From Geoalkalibacter ferrihydriticus DSM 17813 (lineage in GTDB: Bacteria; Desulfobacterota; Desulfuromonadia; Desulfuromonadales; Geoalkalibacteraceae), in contig NZ_JWJD01000003.1 of assembly GCF_000820505.1 (NCBI RefSeq), forward strand, positions 340,411-404,410: a DNA stretch of 64,000 nucleotides, read 5' to 3'. Shown one piece after another: positions 41,324 through 49,886 of this stretch; position 1 is the first letter of the stretch, and every line of letters starts with the position of its first letter. The notes beneath the pieces were generated by a model, which was given only the letters and a program-made list of their open reading frames with translations, was not told where the DNA came from and did no database searches. The position numbers were made by a program, and so were the translations under genes.

Positions 41324-41929
41324 TGTTGGAAAGCAATTGGCAGATGCGCTGGAGCACTTTCTTCACCCGCTATCAGGCGCTTGTTGTTTCTTCCAGGACC
41401 AACTTCGTGTGAATCCAGCGCCGGAAGATCAAACGTTGCACCTGATTTGGGAAGTCGCTGCTTCAAGCGGGTGAGACTTTACGGGCATTGCCGCTGCTCC
41501 GCGACCTGCCAATTGCTTATTCGCCTCCGGAATGCCGATCGCCAGCTTGTCGTCGTGACCTTGAAAAATTCGCGGAATTTCACCGGAGGATCACTTCAGG
41601 CGTCCCACTCGATGATGGGCAGGCTCACCATGATCACTGGCCGGATGCTTTGCACAAAAAATGTTGGTCACCCCGATAAGGTCCGTATCGCGCATCCCAG
41701 AGAAACTTTCAAAGATCCATTACTCTTATCTGTAACACAGGTTTTTTATCTGTCAATAGGGAGGGATTTTTTTTCACCTTCGCTTTGGTTGGGTTTTTCG
41801 GGATAATGTTTTTCGCGGCAGGCTGAATTTTGAAAATTTGGTAACTTTTCAGCAAGCGTCGCGGTTGATTATTTATAAACAGAGTCCGTGAAAAATTCCG
41901 GGTATAGGTTTTGGTGACTGGAAAGCCTG
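41324..41929. other. 606-bp region without a convincing gene
   Basis: Open frames exist on both strands (for example 41309-41806 plus) but none shows a recognisable family, a ribosome site, or a plausible composition (odd Cys, Ser and Arg content). It contains two TTATCTGT copies near 41725 and 41747, T-rich tracts at 41762-41772, and a half copy of the GTAACT-TTCAGC repeat at 41841. It may be decayed coding DNA. Confidence 0.5.
41841..41859. repeat. half copy of the GTAACT-TTCAGC repeat
   Basis: GTAACTTTTCAGCAAGCG matches the left end of the repeats at 16625 and 31684 but lacks the inverted right end. Confidence 0.4.
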
Positions 41930-42901
41930 ATGAAGGATCGCAATGAGTTGCACCGTTTTGAGGTAAGGGCAGAAGAGGCTGGTCGGCGCCTTGACCAGGT
42001 TATGGCAGCACATCTGCCCGGGCGCTCGCGTACTGTTTGTCGGTGCCTTATTGACCTGGGCGGTGTGCATGTCGATGGACGGCGTACTTGCCGGTGTTCC
42101 TTCCAGGTTAATGCCGGTGCGCAAATAGAGGTTTTTATTGACGGCTTGCCTCTGGAACCTTTTTCTCTGGAAATGCGTCACATTATTTATCGTGATCGCC
42201 ACCTGCTCGCCGTCGACAAATCGGCGGGTATTGATACGCAGCCGACCCATGCCCGCTATAAGGGGACTCTCTATGAGGCGCTACTGCGCTTTCTTCAGGA
42301 TCCTTTTCGGCCCCATTGCCGTCCGGAATTAGGCATGATCCAGCGTTTGGATCGTAACACTTCGGGAATCATGGTATTCTCCGTACACCCGCAGGCGCAC
42401 AAAGCCCTGACCCTTGCCATGACCTCACGAGAGATCGAAAAGGTCTATCTTGCACTGGTTCAGGGCGTCCCAGCACAAGGCCAGGGCGAAATCCGCTCAC
42501 TGCTGGCGCGCGGTCGGCGCAACAATCTGATGAAATCCGTCGAACGTGGCGGGCGTGAAGCAGTGACCCGGTATCGTGTTGTGCATGCCTGGGAAAAGAC
42601 GGCCCTGGTCGAGGTGCGCATCCCTACCGGCCGCTCTCACCAAATTCGGGTGCACATGGCCGAATTGGGTCATCCGCTGCTCGGGGACACAGCCTATGGC
42701 GGATTTGACCATGTCGGGGACTTTCCCGTTGGTCGCCATATGCTTCATTCCTACCAACTGAAATTAAGGCATCCTGTCCGTTCTGATCTCCTCCAATTGG
42801 GCGCCCCCATCGCTGCTGACATGCAGGCACTCTTGGCCCATCTCGGCTTGCGGTGCAGCTCAATTGCAATTATGCCTCCTAAGGAACAAAGCTCATGTTG
42901 A
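41930..42901 (+). CDS. RluA/RluD-family pseudouridine synthase
   Basis: 323 residues. An N-terminal S4-type RNA-binding domain (about 10-70, RRLDQVMAAHLPGRSRTVCRCLI) and a catalytic domain with the Asp in IQRLDRNTSGIMVFS. The usual HRLD is QRLD here. RIPTGRSHQIRVHMAELGHPLLGDTAYGG is typical. The target uridine in rRNA or tRNA cannot be assigned from sequence. The C-terminal tail after about residue 300 is not conserved. The stop overlaps lgt. Confidence 0.88.
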   Translation: MKDRNELHRFEVRAEEAGRRLDQVMAAHLPGRSRTVCRCLIDLGGVHVDGRRTCRCSFQVNAGAQIEVFIDGLPLEPFSLEMRHIIYRDRHLLAVDKSAGIDTQPTHARYKGTLYEALLRFLQDPFRPHCRPELGMIQRLDRNTSGIMVFSVHPQAHKALTLAMTSREIEKVYLALVQGVPAQGQGEIRSLLARGRRNNLMKSVERGGREAVTRYRVVHAWEKTALVEVRIPTGRSHQIRVHMAELGHPLLGDTAYGGFDHVGDFPVGRHMLHSYQLKLRHPVRSDLLQLGAPIAADMQALLAHLGLRCSSIAIMPPKEQSSC

Positions 42902-43674
42902 ATTTTCCTCAAATTGATCCTGTAATCGTAGAAATCGGTCCGTTGGCCCTACGCTGGTACGGAATGATGTACCTCCTCGGTTTTTTTGTGGCCTATCTGC
43001 TGATTTCCCATCTCAGCCGGCTGCGGGGACTGCCTCTTAAACGTGACGATATATCGGATTTGATCTTTTATGCCGTGGTCGGGGTCATTGTCGGCGGACG
43101 CCTTGGGTATGTAATTTTTTATAACCCTCTGCATTTTCTCAGTCATCCCCTGGAAATTTTCGCGATATGGACAGGGGGAATGAGTTTTCACGGTGGGCTG
43201 CTCGGTGTGGTGGTGGCCGCCGTCTGGTTTGTACATAAGAAACAATTGCCCCTCTTGCTCACTGGCGACATCTTGGTCATGGCTTCTGCCCCAGGCCTTG
43301 GTTTTGGCAGGTTGGGAAATTTTATCAATGCCGAACTCTGGGGGCGCACCACTGACATGCCCTGGGGCATGATTTTTCCCGGTGCCGGTCCCTTGCCCCG
43401 GCATCCCAGTCAGCTTTACCAGGCCGTCCTCGAAGGGCTGGTACTGTCAGTGGTTCTCTACATTTTGCACCGGCGCCAGGCCCGGGCCGGAGTGCCCCTT
43501 TTCACGTTCGTCGCCCTATACGGCCTCTTTCGCTTTATCGTGGAATTTTTCCGCGAACCCGATGCACATCTCGGGCTGCTCTGGGGTGGTGCGACCATGG
43601 GGCAGTTATTGTCCCTTCCAATGATCGCGGCCGGATTGATCGGAATTTTCTGGTGCAGAAAAAAACAGGTCTGA
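42895..43674 (+). CDS. lgt: prolipoprotein diacylglyceryl transferase
   Basis: 259 residues, seven membrane helices. Transfers diacylglycerol from phosphatidylglycerol to the lipobox Cys of prolipoproteins. LALRWYGMMYLLGF, GGRLGYVIFYN, GGMSFHGGLLG, the signature GFGRLGNFINAELWGR, and HPSQLYQAVLEG are present. ATG 42895 overlaps the previous stop by 7 bp. Several lipoproteins are encoded in this window, which would be its substrates. Confidence 0.96.
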   Translation: MLNFPQIDPVIVEIGPLALRWYGMMYLLGFFVAYLLISHLSRLRGLPLKRDDISDLIFYAVVGVIVGGRLGYVIFYNPLHFLSHPLEIFAIWTGGMSFHGGLLGVVVAAVWFVHKKQLPLLLTGDILVMASAPGLGFGRLGNFINAELWGRTTDMPWGMIFPGAGPLPRHPSQLYQAVLEGLVLSVVLYILHRRQARAGVPLFTFVALYGLFRFIVEFFREPDAHLGLLWGGATMGQLLSLPMIAAGLIGIFWCRKKQV

Positions 43675-43779
43675 AGCTGAAGGGTCAACAGGGAAGGATG
43701 GGGAATGCTGGGCGCCGGAGGTGCGAGCCTAAGGGCAGGGGGTTGGAACCTTGCGCAGCGCGAGGCGCCTCGATTGCGC

Positions 43780-44205
43780 CTATTGCAGGGCTTTGATCAT
43801 TTCCAATACGTGCCCGCCGTTGAATTTACGATAGCTAACGCTGTCCATCAGGGTATGGATGATGAAAACGCCGCGGCCATGTTCTTCCAAACAGCGGACT
43901 TCGGGCACCGGTAAGGTGCTGATGTCGAATCCTTGCCCCTGATCGTAGACTTTGATGCAGAGTTCCTTGTCTTGGATGGTGATGGTGATGTGAACTTCTT
44001 TACTGGGATCACCCTCGTGAGCATGACGGATGGCATTGGTCATTGATTCGGTCAATACCAGATTGATATGGTAGGCCAGCTCTTCCCGGTCCCCCTTGTA
44101 TCTTTTTAAAGTTCTGGCGACATCCTCGCCAATCTTACCGATCAGACTGAGATAGCGGGTCTGATTGGGGACTTTGATATCCACCTCGATTTTTTCTTTT
44201 TTCAT
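43780..44205 (-). CDS. RsbW-like anti-sigma/serine kinase ATPase
   Basis: 141 residues. GHKL ATPase fold: N box LTESMTNAIRHAH (about 51-63), G1 box DQGQGFD (88-94), and the EEHGRGVFI lid/G2 (107-115). This small stand-alone form is that of RsbW/SpoIIAB-type kinases, which phosphorylate a STAS antagonist and bind a sigma factor or other target. GGGGGG just before ATG 44205 serves as ribosome site; a longer start at 44250 would run into the STAS gene. Last gene of the signalling operon; no sigma factor gene is nearby. Confidence 0.85.
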   Translation of the reverse strand: MKKEKIEVDIKVPNQTRYLSLIGKIGEDVARTLKRYKGDREELAYHINLVLTESMTNAIRHAHEGDPSKEVHITITIQDKELCIKVYDQGQGFDISTLPVPEVRCLEEHGRGVFIIHTLMDSVSYRKFNGGHVLEMIKALQ

Positions 44206-44224
44206 ACGCCCCCCGAAAGGCCTT

Positions 44225-44560
44225 TTAAAAACTCGCCAAAGCTTCCTCAAGGCCGGAGAAAATTTCGAAAACCCGATGCAGGCGAGTTAATTCGAACATG
44301 GACTTGACCTGGGGCTGCAGCCCGCAGAGTTTAAGGTTGCCGTTGCGGGCACTGGCGTTTTTAAATCCGGAAACCAAGGCCCCCAAGCCCGACGAGTCGA
44401 CAAAACGAACTTCCTGCAAGTCAATGACGAGGTGATTCTTGCTTTCCTCAAACAGGCTCAGCATCTGGCTTTTGAGCTCGCCGCTGTTATGGGCATCCAG
44501 GCGCTCTTCTTTGACCTGGATAACGACCACCTCACCTTTTTCTTCAACCTTCAAAATCAT
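44225..44560 (-). CDS. STAS-domain anti-anti-sigma factor
   Basis: 111 residues, a single STAS domain. The phosphorylatable serine lies in the conserved FVDSSGLGALVS loop (S56/S57). In partner switching the unphosphorylated form binds the RsbW-like kinase and frees its target; phosphorylation reverses this. GGAGA is 5-6 nt before ATG 44560. It sits 19 bp before the ATPase gene and after the PP2C phosphatase gene, so all three parts of the switch are together. Confidence 0.88.
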   Translation of the reverse strand: MILKVEEKGEVVVIQVKEERLDAHNSGELKSQMLSLFEESKNHLVIDLQEVRFVDSSGLGALVSGFKNASARNGNLKLCGLQPQVKSMFELTRLHRVFEIFSGLEEALASF

Positions 44561-44635
44561 CACAGTCTCCTTTGTATAGAGCCTGCCGCAGCGGGTTTTC
44601 AGCTTGCCGCAGCCTATTGAATTTTCAATATGAAG

Positions 44636-44698
44636 TTAAATTGGTTCAATCATAACGATAGCATAACTCTTCTCGGTGCGCCATGCCTGTTTTTGCAT
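44636..44698 (-). CDS. possible 20-residue leader ORF
   Basis: ATG at 44698 with an excellent GAGGAG ribosome site 6-7 nt before it, starting 10 bp after the stop of the 1070-residue gene. Encodes MQKQAWRTEKSYAIVMIEPI. The gap to the STAS gene (148 bp) is the only long one in the operon. No homology is recognised; it may be a small peptide, a coupling ORF, or chance. Confidence 0.3.
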   Translation of the reverse strand: MQKQAWRTEKSYAIVMIEPI

Positions 44699-44708
44699 TA
44701 TCGGCTCC

Positions 44709-47700
44709 TCAGGATTTAACCTGCATAACGATCATGGAGACATCATCAGTAAAATTCTGGGTACCGGTAAACAGCCGCACCTGATCGAGAATCTGATTGA
44801 GCAGTGCGTCAGGGTCAAGCTCATGGTACTCGTGCAAAAGGGTACACAACCGCTCGGTACCGAAAAATTCACCGCGATCGTTCTCCGCTTCAATGATTCC
44901 GTCAGTATAAAGCAGAATTACGTCCCCGGGGTCAAGTTGTCCTTTCTCCTGTGCGAAGTCCACCTCATATTTAACCCCTAGAATCAACCCCTCGGCATCG
45001 AGTTCCTCGCATTGGCGCTGATTTCGGCGCCAGATCAAGGGTGGATTGTGCCCGGCATTGGCATAGCAGATCTTGCGGGTATTTGTGTTGAAGTTGAGAT
45101 AAAACATGGTGATGAAGAGTTCGGCGCGCGTCAGATCGTCGTAGAAAAAACGATTGAGTTCAACCATCATCTGGTCCGGCGTGTGGATGCCCCGTGCTCG
45201 TGCCTGAATGAAGGTGCGGGTTTCGGCCATGAGCAGTGCGGCCCCGACATTGTGGCCGGAGACATCGGCAATGACCAGATCAAGACTGTCGTCATCACGC
45301 ACCAGGTAATCATAATAGTCGCCACCGACTTGGCTGGCCGGCACGCAGATTCCAGCCAGTGCGATGCCGGGGACATTCGGAACGCTGGTCGGCAGGAGGC
45401 TCATCTGGATGTTCATGGCGATTTCGAGTTCGCGCTCACGTCCGCGCGCATCGATCAGTTTAGAGGTCTGGATGGCGTTGCGCCAAGCGACCCCGATCTG
45501 CCCCGCCAAGCTGCGAAAAAGTGCCACGAACTCATCCGTGAAGATTCCCTTGACCGACCGCGAAAAGGCGGAAAGCACACCGACCGGCTGGCCTTCGATG
45601 GTGATGGGCGCGTGGGCGAAGGATTTGATTCCTTCGCGATGAATGATCTGTGCCGAGTGAGGTTTGTCGAGAAAGTCGGTATCATTTGCTTTGACAACCG
45701 AGTTGGTCAAAAAAGCCTCGCCGATGTAGGTGTCGAGAGAAATATCGCGCTCGGACTCTCCCAGATGTTCGGAGGTCATGCCTTTCTGGCAGCGGACCAC
45801 GAGGGTGTTTTTTTCATCATCCAGGATACGGATGACGCAAAGATCGAACTTGAACTGCTGGACAAGAAGTTCAAGCATTTGATCGAGAATGTTGTCGAGA
45901 TGATCACCGCTTGCCACGATGCGTGCAGCCTCGTAGAGTACGCCGAGCTGTTCGCGGCCGGTGGTGCGGCTGAGTGTCACCGATCCGAAGATATCAAAAA
46001 CATCCTCCATTTTGCTGCCGCGCGCGGCAAGATAGTTTTCGATAATAATCCGTGCCGGAGCGGCTCCCACGGAGCCCGCCAAGGTGCGCTCGGTGAAACG
46101 TTTCAGGTTGGGTAGCTCATATTCCGAAAGTCCGCCGCGCTCGTCTATTTCCCGATCGCCAAGATATTCGGTAATTGACGAATGGGCCTGCTTCTCGCCG
46201 ATGAACTTGGCCATCAGATCAACAAATTCCATGACTGAGGGCGCTTTGCTGATCCGCTTACGGGTCTGATCCTCTTCTTGGTAGACATAGGCGTTGACAA
46301 ATTTCTCGGCCTGCTCTTCCTCCAGCCGGCTGCGCCGGGTGAACAAAGAGAACATCAAATAGGCCGAGAGATTGAAAAACATGGACCAGAACAAGGCGTG
46401 GCTCCAGAGGTCGAAGCCCGAGAGCCCGAACAGTTCGGTCGGACGCAGGATGCTTAAACCGAACAGTCCGCGTTCGAGAATTTCGCTCTCCATCCAGCCC
46501 GAGCGAACGAAAGAAGGCACCATCAGGGTGTAGAACCATACACAGAACCCGAGCAGTATGCCGGCCATGGCACCGCGGCGATTGGCGCGCTCCCAGTATA
46601 AACCGCCGATGGCCGCCGGGGCGAACTGGGTCGCGGCAACGAAGGAAATCAGTCCGATGTTGACCAATGCCAGCGTGTCGCCGATGATTTTGAAGTAAAG
46701 GTACCCCTGAAAGACCACCGCCACGATCGCTAGGCGCTTGATGTTGATCAGGAGTCCGGAAATGTCGCTGGCCTGGACGTGCAGACGCAAAACAATCGGC
46801 ATGACCAGGTGGTTGAGAATCATGGTCGCCAGGGCGACCGCTGAAACCATGACCATTCCGGCTGCCGCGGAAAATCCGCCGAGAAACACCAGCATGGCCA
46901 GCCAGGTGTGTCCGGCCTCAAGGGGCAGGTGCAGGACGAAATAGTCGGCATTGGTCGTGTCGCCGCCACTGAGCAGCAACCCACCCAGGGCAATGGGCAG
47001 GACGAAAAGATTGATGAGAAACATGTAGAGAGGAAAACGCCACATGGCACTGCGGATGTGTTTTTCATCCGAGTTTTCGATCACCATGATATGGAATTGG
47101 CGCGGCAGGAACATGACCGACATCATGGAAATGAATGTCAGAGTGAACCATTTGGAATAGGGAATCTGCTCGGTTCCGAGCATGATCAGGTGTTTGCGTT
47201 CGGGAAAGGTTTCCAAAAAACGTGTGAAAATGTCTGAGAACCCATTGAACAGGCCGTAAGTGACGAAAATCCCCACGGCCATGAAGGCCACAATTTTGAT
47301 AAGCGATTCCAGGGCGATGGCCGCGACCAGGCCTTCGTGGCGGGCTGCGGCGTCCAGGGTGCGGGCGCCGAACATCACGCCAAACAGCGACAGCACCGCG
47401 GCGATAATGAAAGCGGTGTCCAGATTGGCGGGAAGCCAGTGCAGAGCGCCGTGCCCGCCGACTTCGGTCGCGCCATGCAGGACGATCAGCTCAAAGGTAT
47501 GGGAAACCGCTTTGAGCTGCAAGGCGATGTAGGGCATGATGCCGACCACCGCGAAGAGGGTGACGATCGCTCCCAGGGGAGCCGATTTTCCGTAGCGGCT
47601 GGAAATAAAGTCGGCAATGCTGACGATGTTCTGCTCCTTGCTGATGTGCACCATTTTGCGCAGCAGAAACCACCAGGAAAAGGCAATAAGAGTTGGACCG

Positions 47701-47921
47701 AGATAAACCGGAAGAAAGTCGAGGCCCGAGGTGGCGGCGCGTCCGACACTGCCGTAAAAAGTCCAGGTCGTAAAATAGACGGCGAGGGACAGGGAGTAGA
47801 TATGGGAGTTGGAGATAATGCTGCGGCCCTGCTCTCGGCGCTTGTCGGCGTAGTAGGCGACTGCGAAGAGCAGGGCGAAATAGGACAGGGTAATTAAAAT
47901 GACGTATTCGACAGTTATCAT
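44709..47921 (-). CDS. SSS transporter-STAC-GAF-PP2C (SpoIIE) fusion
   Basis: 1070 residues. 1-530: about 13 membrane helices of the sodium:solute symporter family (SLC5, PutP/CbrA-like), with YFTTWTFYGSVGRAATSGL and FLPRQFHIMVIEN. About 560-635: STAC-like helices ending RFTERTLAGSVGAAPARI, known from transporter-linked histidine kinases. About 655-815: GAF domain. 830-1070: PP2C/SpoIIE phosphatase with GGDYYDY, DVSGHN, AGHNPPL, YTDGIIE and DDVSMIV metal and substrate motifs. It should sense or carry a solute and dephosphorylate the STAS protein encoded downstream. Most proteins of this type end in a histidine kinase, not a phosphatase. Confidence 0.9.
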   Translation of the reverse strand: MITVEYVILITLSYFALLFAVAYYADKRREQGRSIISNSHIYSLSLAVYFTTWTFYGSVGRAATSGLDFLPVYLGPTLIAFSWWFLLRKMVHISKEQNIVSIADFISSRYGKSAPLGAIVTLFAVVGIMPYIALQLKAVSHTFELIVLHGATEVGGHGALHWLPANLDTAFIIAAVLSLFGVMFGARTLDAAARHEGLVAAIALESLIKIVAFMAVGIFVTYGLFNGFSDIFTRFLETFPERKHLIMLGTEQIPYSKWFTLTFISMMSVMFLPRQFHIMVIENSDEKHIRSAMWRFPLYMFLINLFVLPIALGGLLLSGGDTTNADYFVLHLPLEAGHTWLAMLVFLGGFSAAAGMVMVSAVALATMILNHLVMPIVLRLHVQASDISGLLINIKRLAIVAVVFQGYLYFKIIGDTLALVNIGLISFVAATQFAPAAIGGLYWERANRRGAMAGILLGFCVWFYTLMVPSFVRSGWMESEILERGLFGLSILRPTELFGLSGFDLWSHALFWSMFFNLSAYLMFSLFTRRSRLEEEQAEKFVNAYVYQEEDQTRKRISKAPSVMEFVDLMAKFIGEKQAHSSITEYLGDREIDERGGLSEYELPNLKRFTERTLAGSVGAAPARIIIENYLAARGSKMEDVFDIFGSVTLSRTTGREQLGVLYEAARIVASGDHLDNILDQMLELLVQQFKFDLCVIRILDDEKNTLVVRCQKGMTSEHLGESERDISLDTYIGEAFLTNSVVKANDTDFLDKPHSAQIIHREGIKSFAHAPITIEGQPVGVLSAFSRSVKGIFTDEFVALFRSLAGQIGVAWRNAIQTSKLIDARGRERELEIAMNIQMSLLPTSVPNVPGIALAGICVPASQVGGDYYDYLVRDDDSLDLVIADVSGHNVGAALLMAETRTFIQARARGIHTPDQMMVELNRFFYDDLTRAELFITMFYLNFNTNTRKICYANAGHNPPLIWRRNQRQCEELDAEGLILGVKYEVDFAQEKGQLDPGDVILLYTDGIIEAENDRGEFFGTERLCTLLHEYHELDPDALLNQILDQVRLFTGTQNFTDDVSMIVMQVKS

Positions 47922-47930
47922 GTGGTCGCG

Positions 47931-48152
47931 CTATTCATCCTTTTCTGTTTTGTCGAGGATGCGGGCAAAAATATAGACTACCAGAATCGACAGCGGCCAC
48001 CCGGCAAGGAAATACAGAACCAACAGGGGAATTCCGAAGATCAGGATATCCTTGTTGAAAATATGTATAAAAGGAAAATTGATCATGACCACCCCGAGGG
48101 TGAAAAACAGTACCCAAGACTCTCGGAGGTGGGAAGACGGAGCTTTTTTCAT
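47931..48152 (-). CDS. small two-helix membrane protein
   Basis: 73 residues with two hydrophobic helices (about 13-32 and 37-63) and charged ends. It lies 9 bp before the SSS fusion gene and overlaps the upstream gene by 4 bp (ATGA). Small two-helix proteins often precede SSS symporters (YjcH/ActP, YhdT/PanF), so an accessory subunit role is likely by position. I do not recognise a named family with certainty. Confidence 0.75.
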   Translation of the reverse strand: MKKAPSSHLRESWVLFFTLGVVMINFPFIHIFNKDILIFGIPLLVLYFLAGWPLSILVVYIFARILDKTEKDE

Positions 48153-49717
48153 GCCGGGAACCCTGCCCGCTGGATGATTTCATCTAATATGTATTCGACA
48201 TTGTCATCTATGTGGGCGCTTGCGTCAATCTCAAGAACCTGCGGGCCGGCCGGCGGCTCAAAAGCCTTCTCTTGCGGCCCCAGTAGTTCAATTCGTCCGT
48301 CGGACACATCTGTCCCTTTTTCTGTTCGCGCTCGCAGGCGTTTTTCCAGAACGAGCGTATCGCAAGTGAGGTGGAGGACGAAACAAGGGCGTCCCGCGAC
48401 GTGAGCCAGCTCGAAAAAGCGAAGGCGTTGCGCACTGTCGGCGAATGAGGCATCGGCAATCACAATCCGGCCCTGGTGCAGGGCTGCCGTCGCTCGTTGC
48501 GCCAAGGTATCGTAGGTGCGGCGCGTCCATTGGGAAGAATAAATCCCCTCTTCGAATCCTTCTTCAGACGATTTTTTGCCGGTGTCGCCGGCAAGCTCCT
48601 TGCGAATTTCATCCGAACGCAGGATTTCAGCACCCGTCGCCCACGCCAGGGATCGGGCCAGAGTCGTTTTGCCGCTACCCATGAGGCCGCAGGTGAGAAT
48701 CAGGCACGGCTGCATCAAATAGCCCAAAGCCAGATTGAAATAGCGCCGCGCCTGACGGCGTGCCTCCGTGCGCAGAGCTTCCGCGACGGTTTCGTCGGCA
48801 CTCAGAAATGACTCGACTTTGCCGCGCACAAAAGCCCGGTAAACTTTATAGAACGGCAACAGGATGTCGAGATCGGGGTCGGCGGCGGAATTGCGCTGGA
48901 AGCCCGCCAGCAACTCCGCGGCCAGATCGCGGCGGTCACGGACTTCTAGGTCCATGAGCAGAAAAGCCAGATCGGCAGCCACGTCCGCGATGCGAAAGCG
49001 GCGGTTGAATTCGATGCAGTCATAGATGCGGATGGGATCGGTCAGGCAGATATGTTCGGCGTGCAGGTCGCCGTGGCCATCGCGCACAAAACCGTCCAGT
49101 TCCCGCTGGAGCAGCAATTCCTGGTGGGATTGAACAAAGGCGTCGACATAGCTGCGGCACAGTTCCAACGATCTGGTGGAGAGAGTTTGTCCTGTATAAG
49201 GGGTGATTTGCTCGAAATTCTCCCGCCAGTTGCGTCGCACCTCCTCAAGGTTGCTCATGCCGCTGTTTTCACGGCAGATATCAGCATCAGCTTCGATGCG
49301 GGCAAGCAGGGCGCCGAGGGGGGCCATGGTTGCCGGTAGTTCCGCAGAGCGGGCTTTGATCAGGTTGTCGAGCATGCGTTCATCAGGCAGGCGCTTCATC
49401 CACACGGCATAATCAAGAAGTTCGCCGCTACCGTCAAGGCGAACGCCCTCGGAGCTACGGCGAACCTCCTTGATCCCCAGATAGGTGTCGGGCGAGAAGC
49501 GCCGATTCAAGCGAACTTCTTCCTCGCAGTAAAACCTTCGGCGGTCCAGGGTTGTGAAATTTAGAAAGCCGTAATCGACTGGTTTCTTGATCTTGTAGAC
49601 AAAGTCACGGGTGAGGTAGAGACGCGAAACATGAGTCTCCTTGAATTCGATTTCTGCCGGGGCGTCCGGATAGGCTTGCGGTTGCATCAACGCCTGATGG
49701 ACAATATCGGAAGTCAT
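48149..49717 (-). CDS. APH-like kinase/P-loop ATPase fusion
   Basis: 522 residues. The N-terminal part (about 1-330) is aminoglycoside-phosphotransferase-like, with DGHGDLHAEHICL as catalytic loop and IYDCIEFN as the metal-binding Asp region. The C-terminal part (about 340-500) is a P-loop kinase with Walker A GLMGSGKTTLARSL and IADASFADSAQRLRFFELA. Such fusions are widespread and are called bifunctional aminoglycoside phosphotransferase/ATP-binding proteins; the substrate is unknown and drug resistance should not be assumed. GGGGGT precedes ATG 49717. First gene of the signalling operon. Confidence 0.85.
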   Translation of the reverse strand: MTSDIVHQALMQPQAYPDAPAEIEFKETHVSRLYLTRDFVYKIKKPVDYGFLNFTTLDRRRFYCEEEVRLNRRFSPDTYLGIKEVRRSSEGVRLDGSGELLDYAVWMKRLPDERMLDNLIKARSAELPATMAPLGALLARIEADADICRENSGMSNLEEVRRNWRENFEQITPYTGQTLSTRSLELCRSYVDAFVQSHQELLLQRELDGFVRDGHGDLHAEHICLTDPIRIYDCIEFNRRFRIADVAADLAFLLMDLEVRDRRDLAAELLAGFQRNSAADPDLDILLPFYKVYRAFVRGKVESFLSADETVAEALRTEARRQARRYFNLALGYLMQPCLILTCGLMGSGKTTLARSLAWATGAEILRSDEIRKELAGDTGKKSSEEGFEEGIYSSQWTRRTYDTLAQRATAALHQGRIVIADASFADSAQRLRFFELAHVAGRPCFVLHLTCDTLVLEKRLRARTEKGTDVSDGRIELLGPQEKAFEPPAGPQVLEIDASAHIDDNVEYILDEIIQRAGFPA

Positions 49718-49805
49718 TCTACCCCCTCTGCTAAATGCTAGAATTCACACAAAACTTTAGCATAAACGGCAATGCTGTAAAGATTTTGCCTGCGCGGGAA
49801 ACAAA

Positions 49806-49835
49806 TTGACCCCCCATTGCCGCCTGACGTATGAT
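49806..49835 (+). promoter_or_regulatory. promoter of the TPR lipoprotein gene
   Basis: -35 TTGACC (5 of 6, 49806-49811), 18-bp spacer, -10 TATGAT (5 of 6, 49830-49835), about 50 bp before the start codon. Confidence 0.6.
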
Positions 49836-49886
49836 ATCTGGAATTTTTCGCCGGCTTTCCGGCAAGTCATTTGGGTGTTGTCAAAA

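Noticed and set aside
40843-41466. 207-residue open frame on the minus strand across ihfB
   Set aside because: Runs antisense to sppA and ihfB; no motif. I also looked for a HicA/HicB remnant near 41400-41700 and could not support one.
41309-41806. 165-residue open frame on the plus strand
   Set aside because: It begins inside the ihfB terminator, has no ribosome site, and its composition (many Cys, Arg, Ser) and lack of any motif look like chance.
45012-46115. 367-residue open frame antisense to the SSS-PP2C gene
   Set aside because: The minus strand encodes clear GAF and PP2C motifs; the plus frame is a shadow.
48149-49717. Aminoglycoside resistance gene
   Set aside because: The APH-like fold is fused to a P-loop kinase in a form common in chromosomes of non-resistant bacteria; no evidence for drug substrates.
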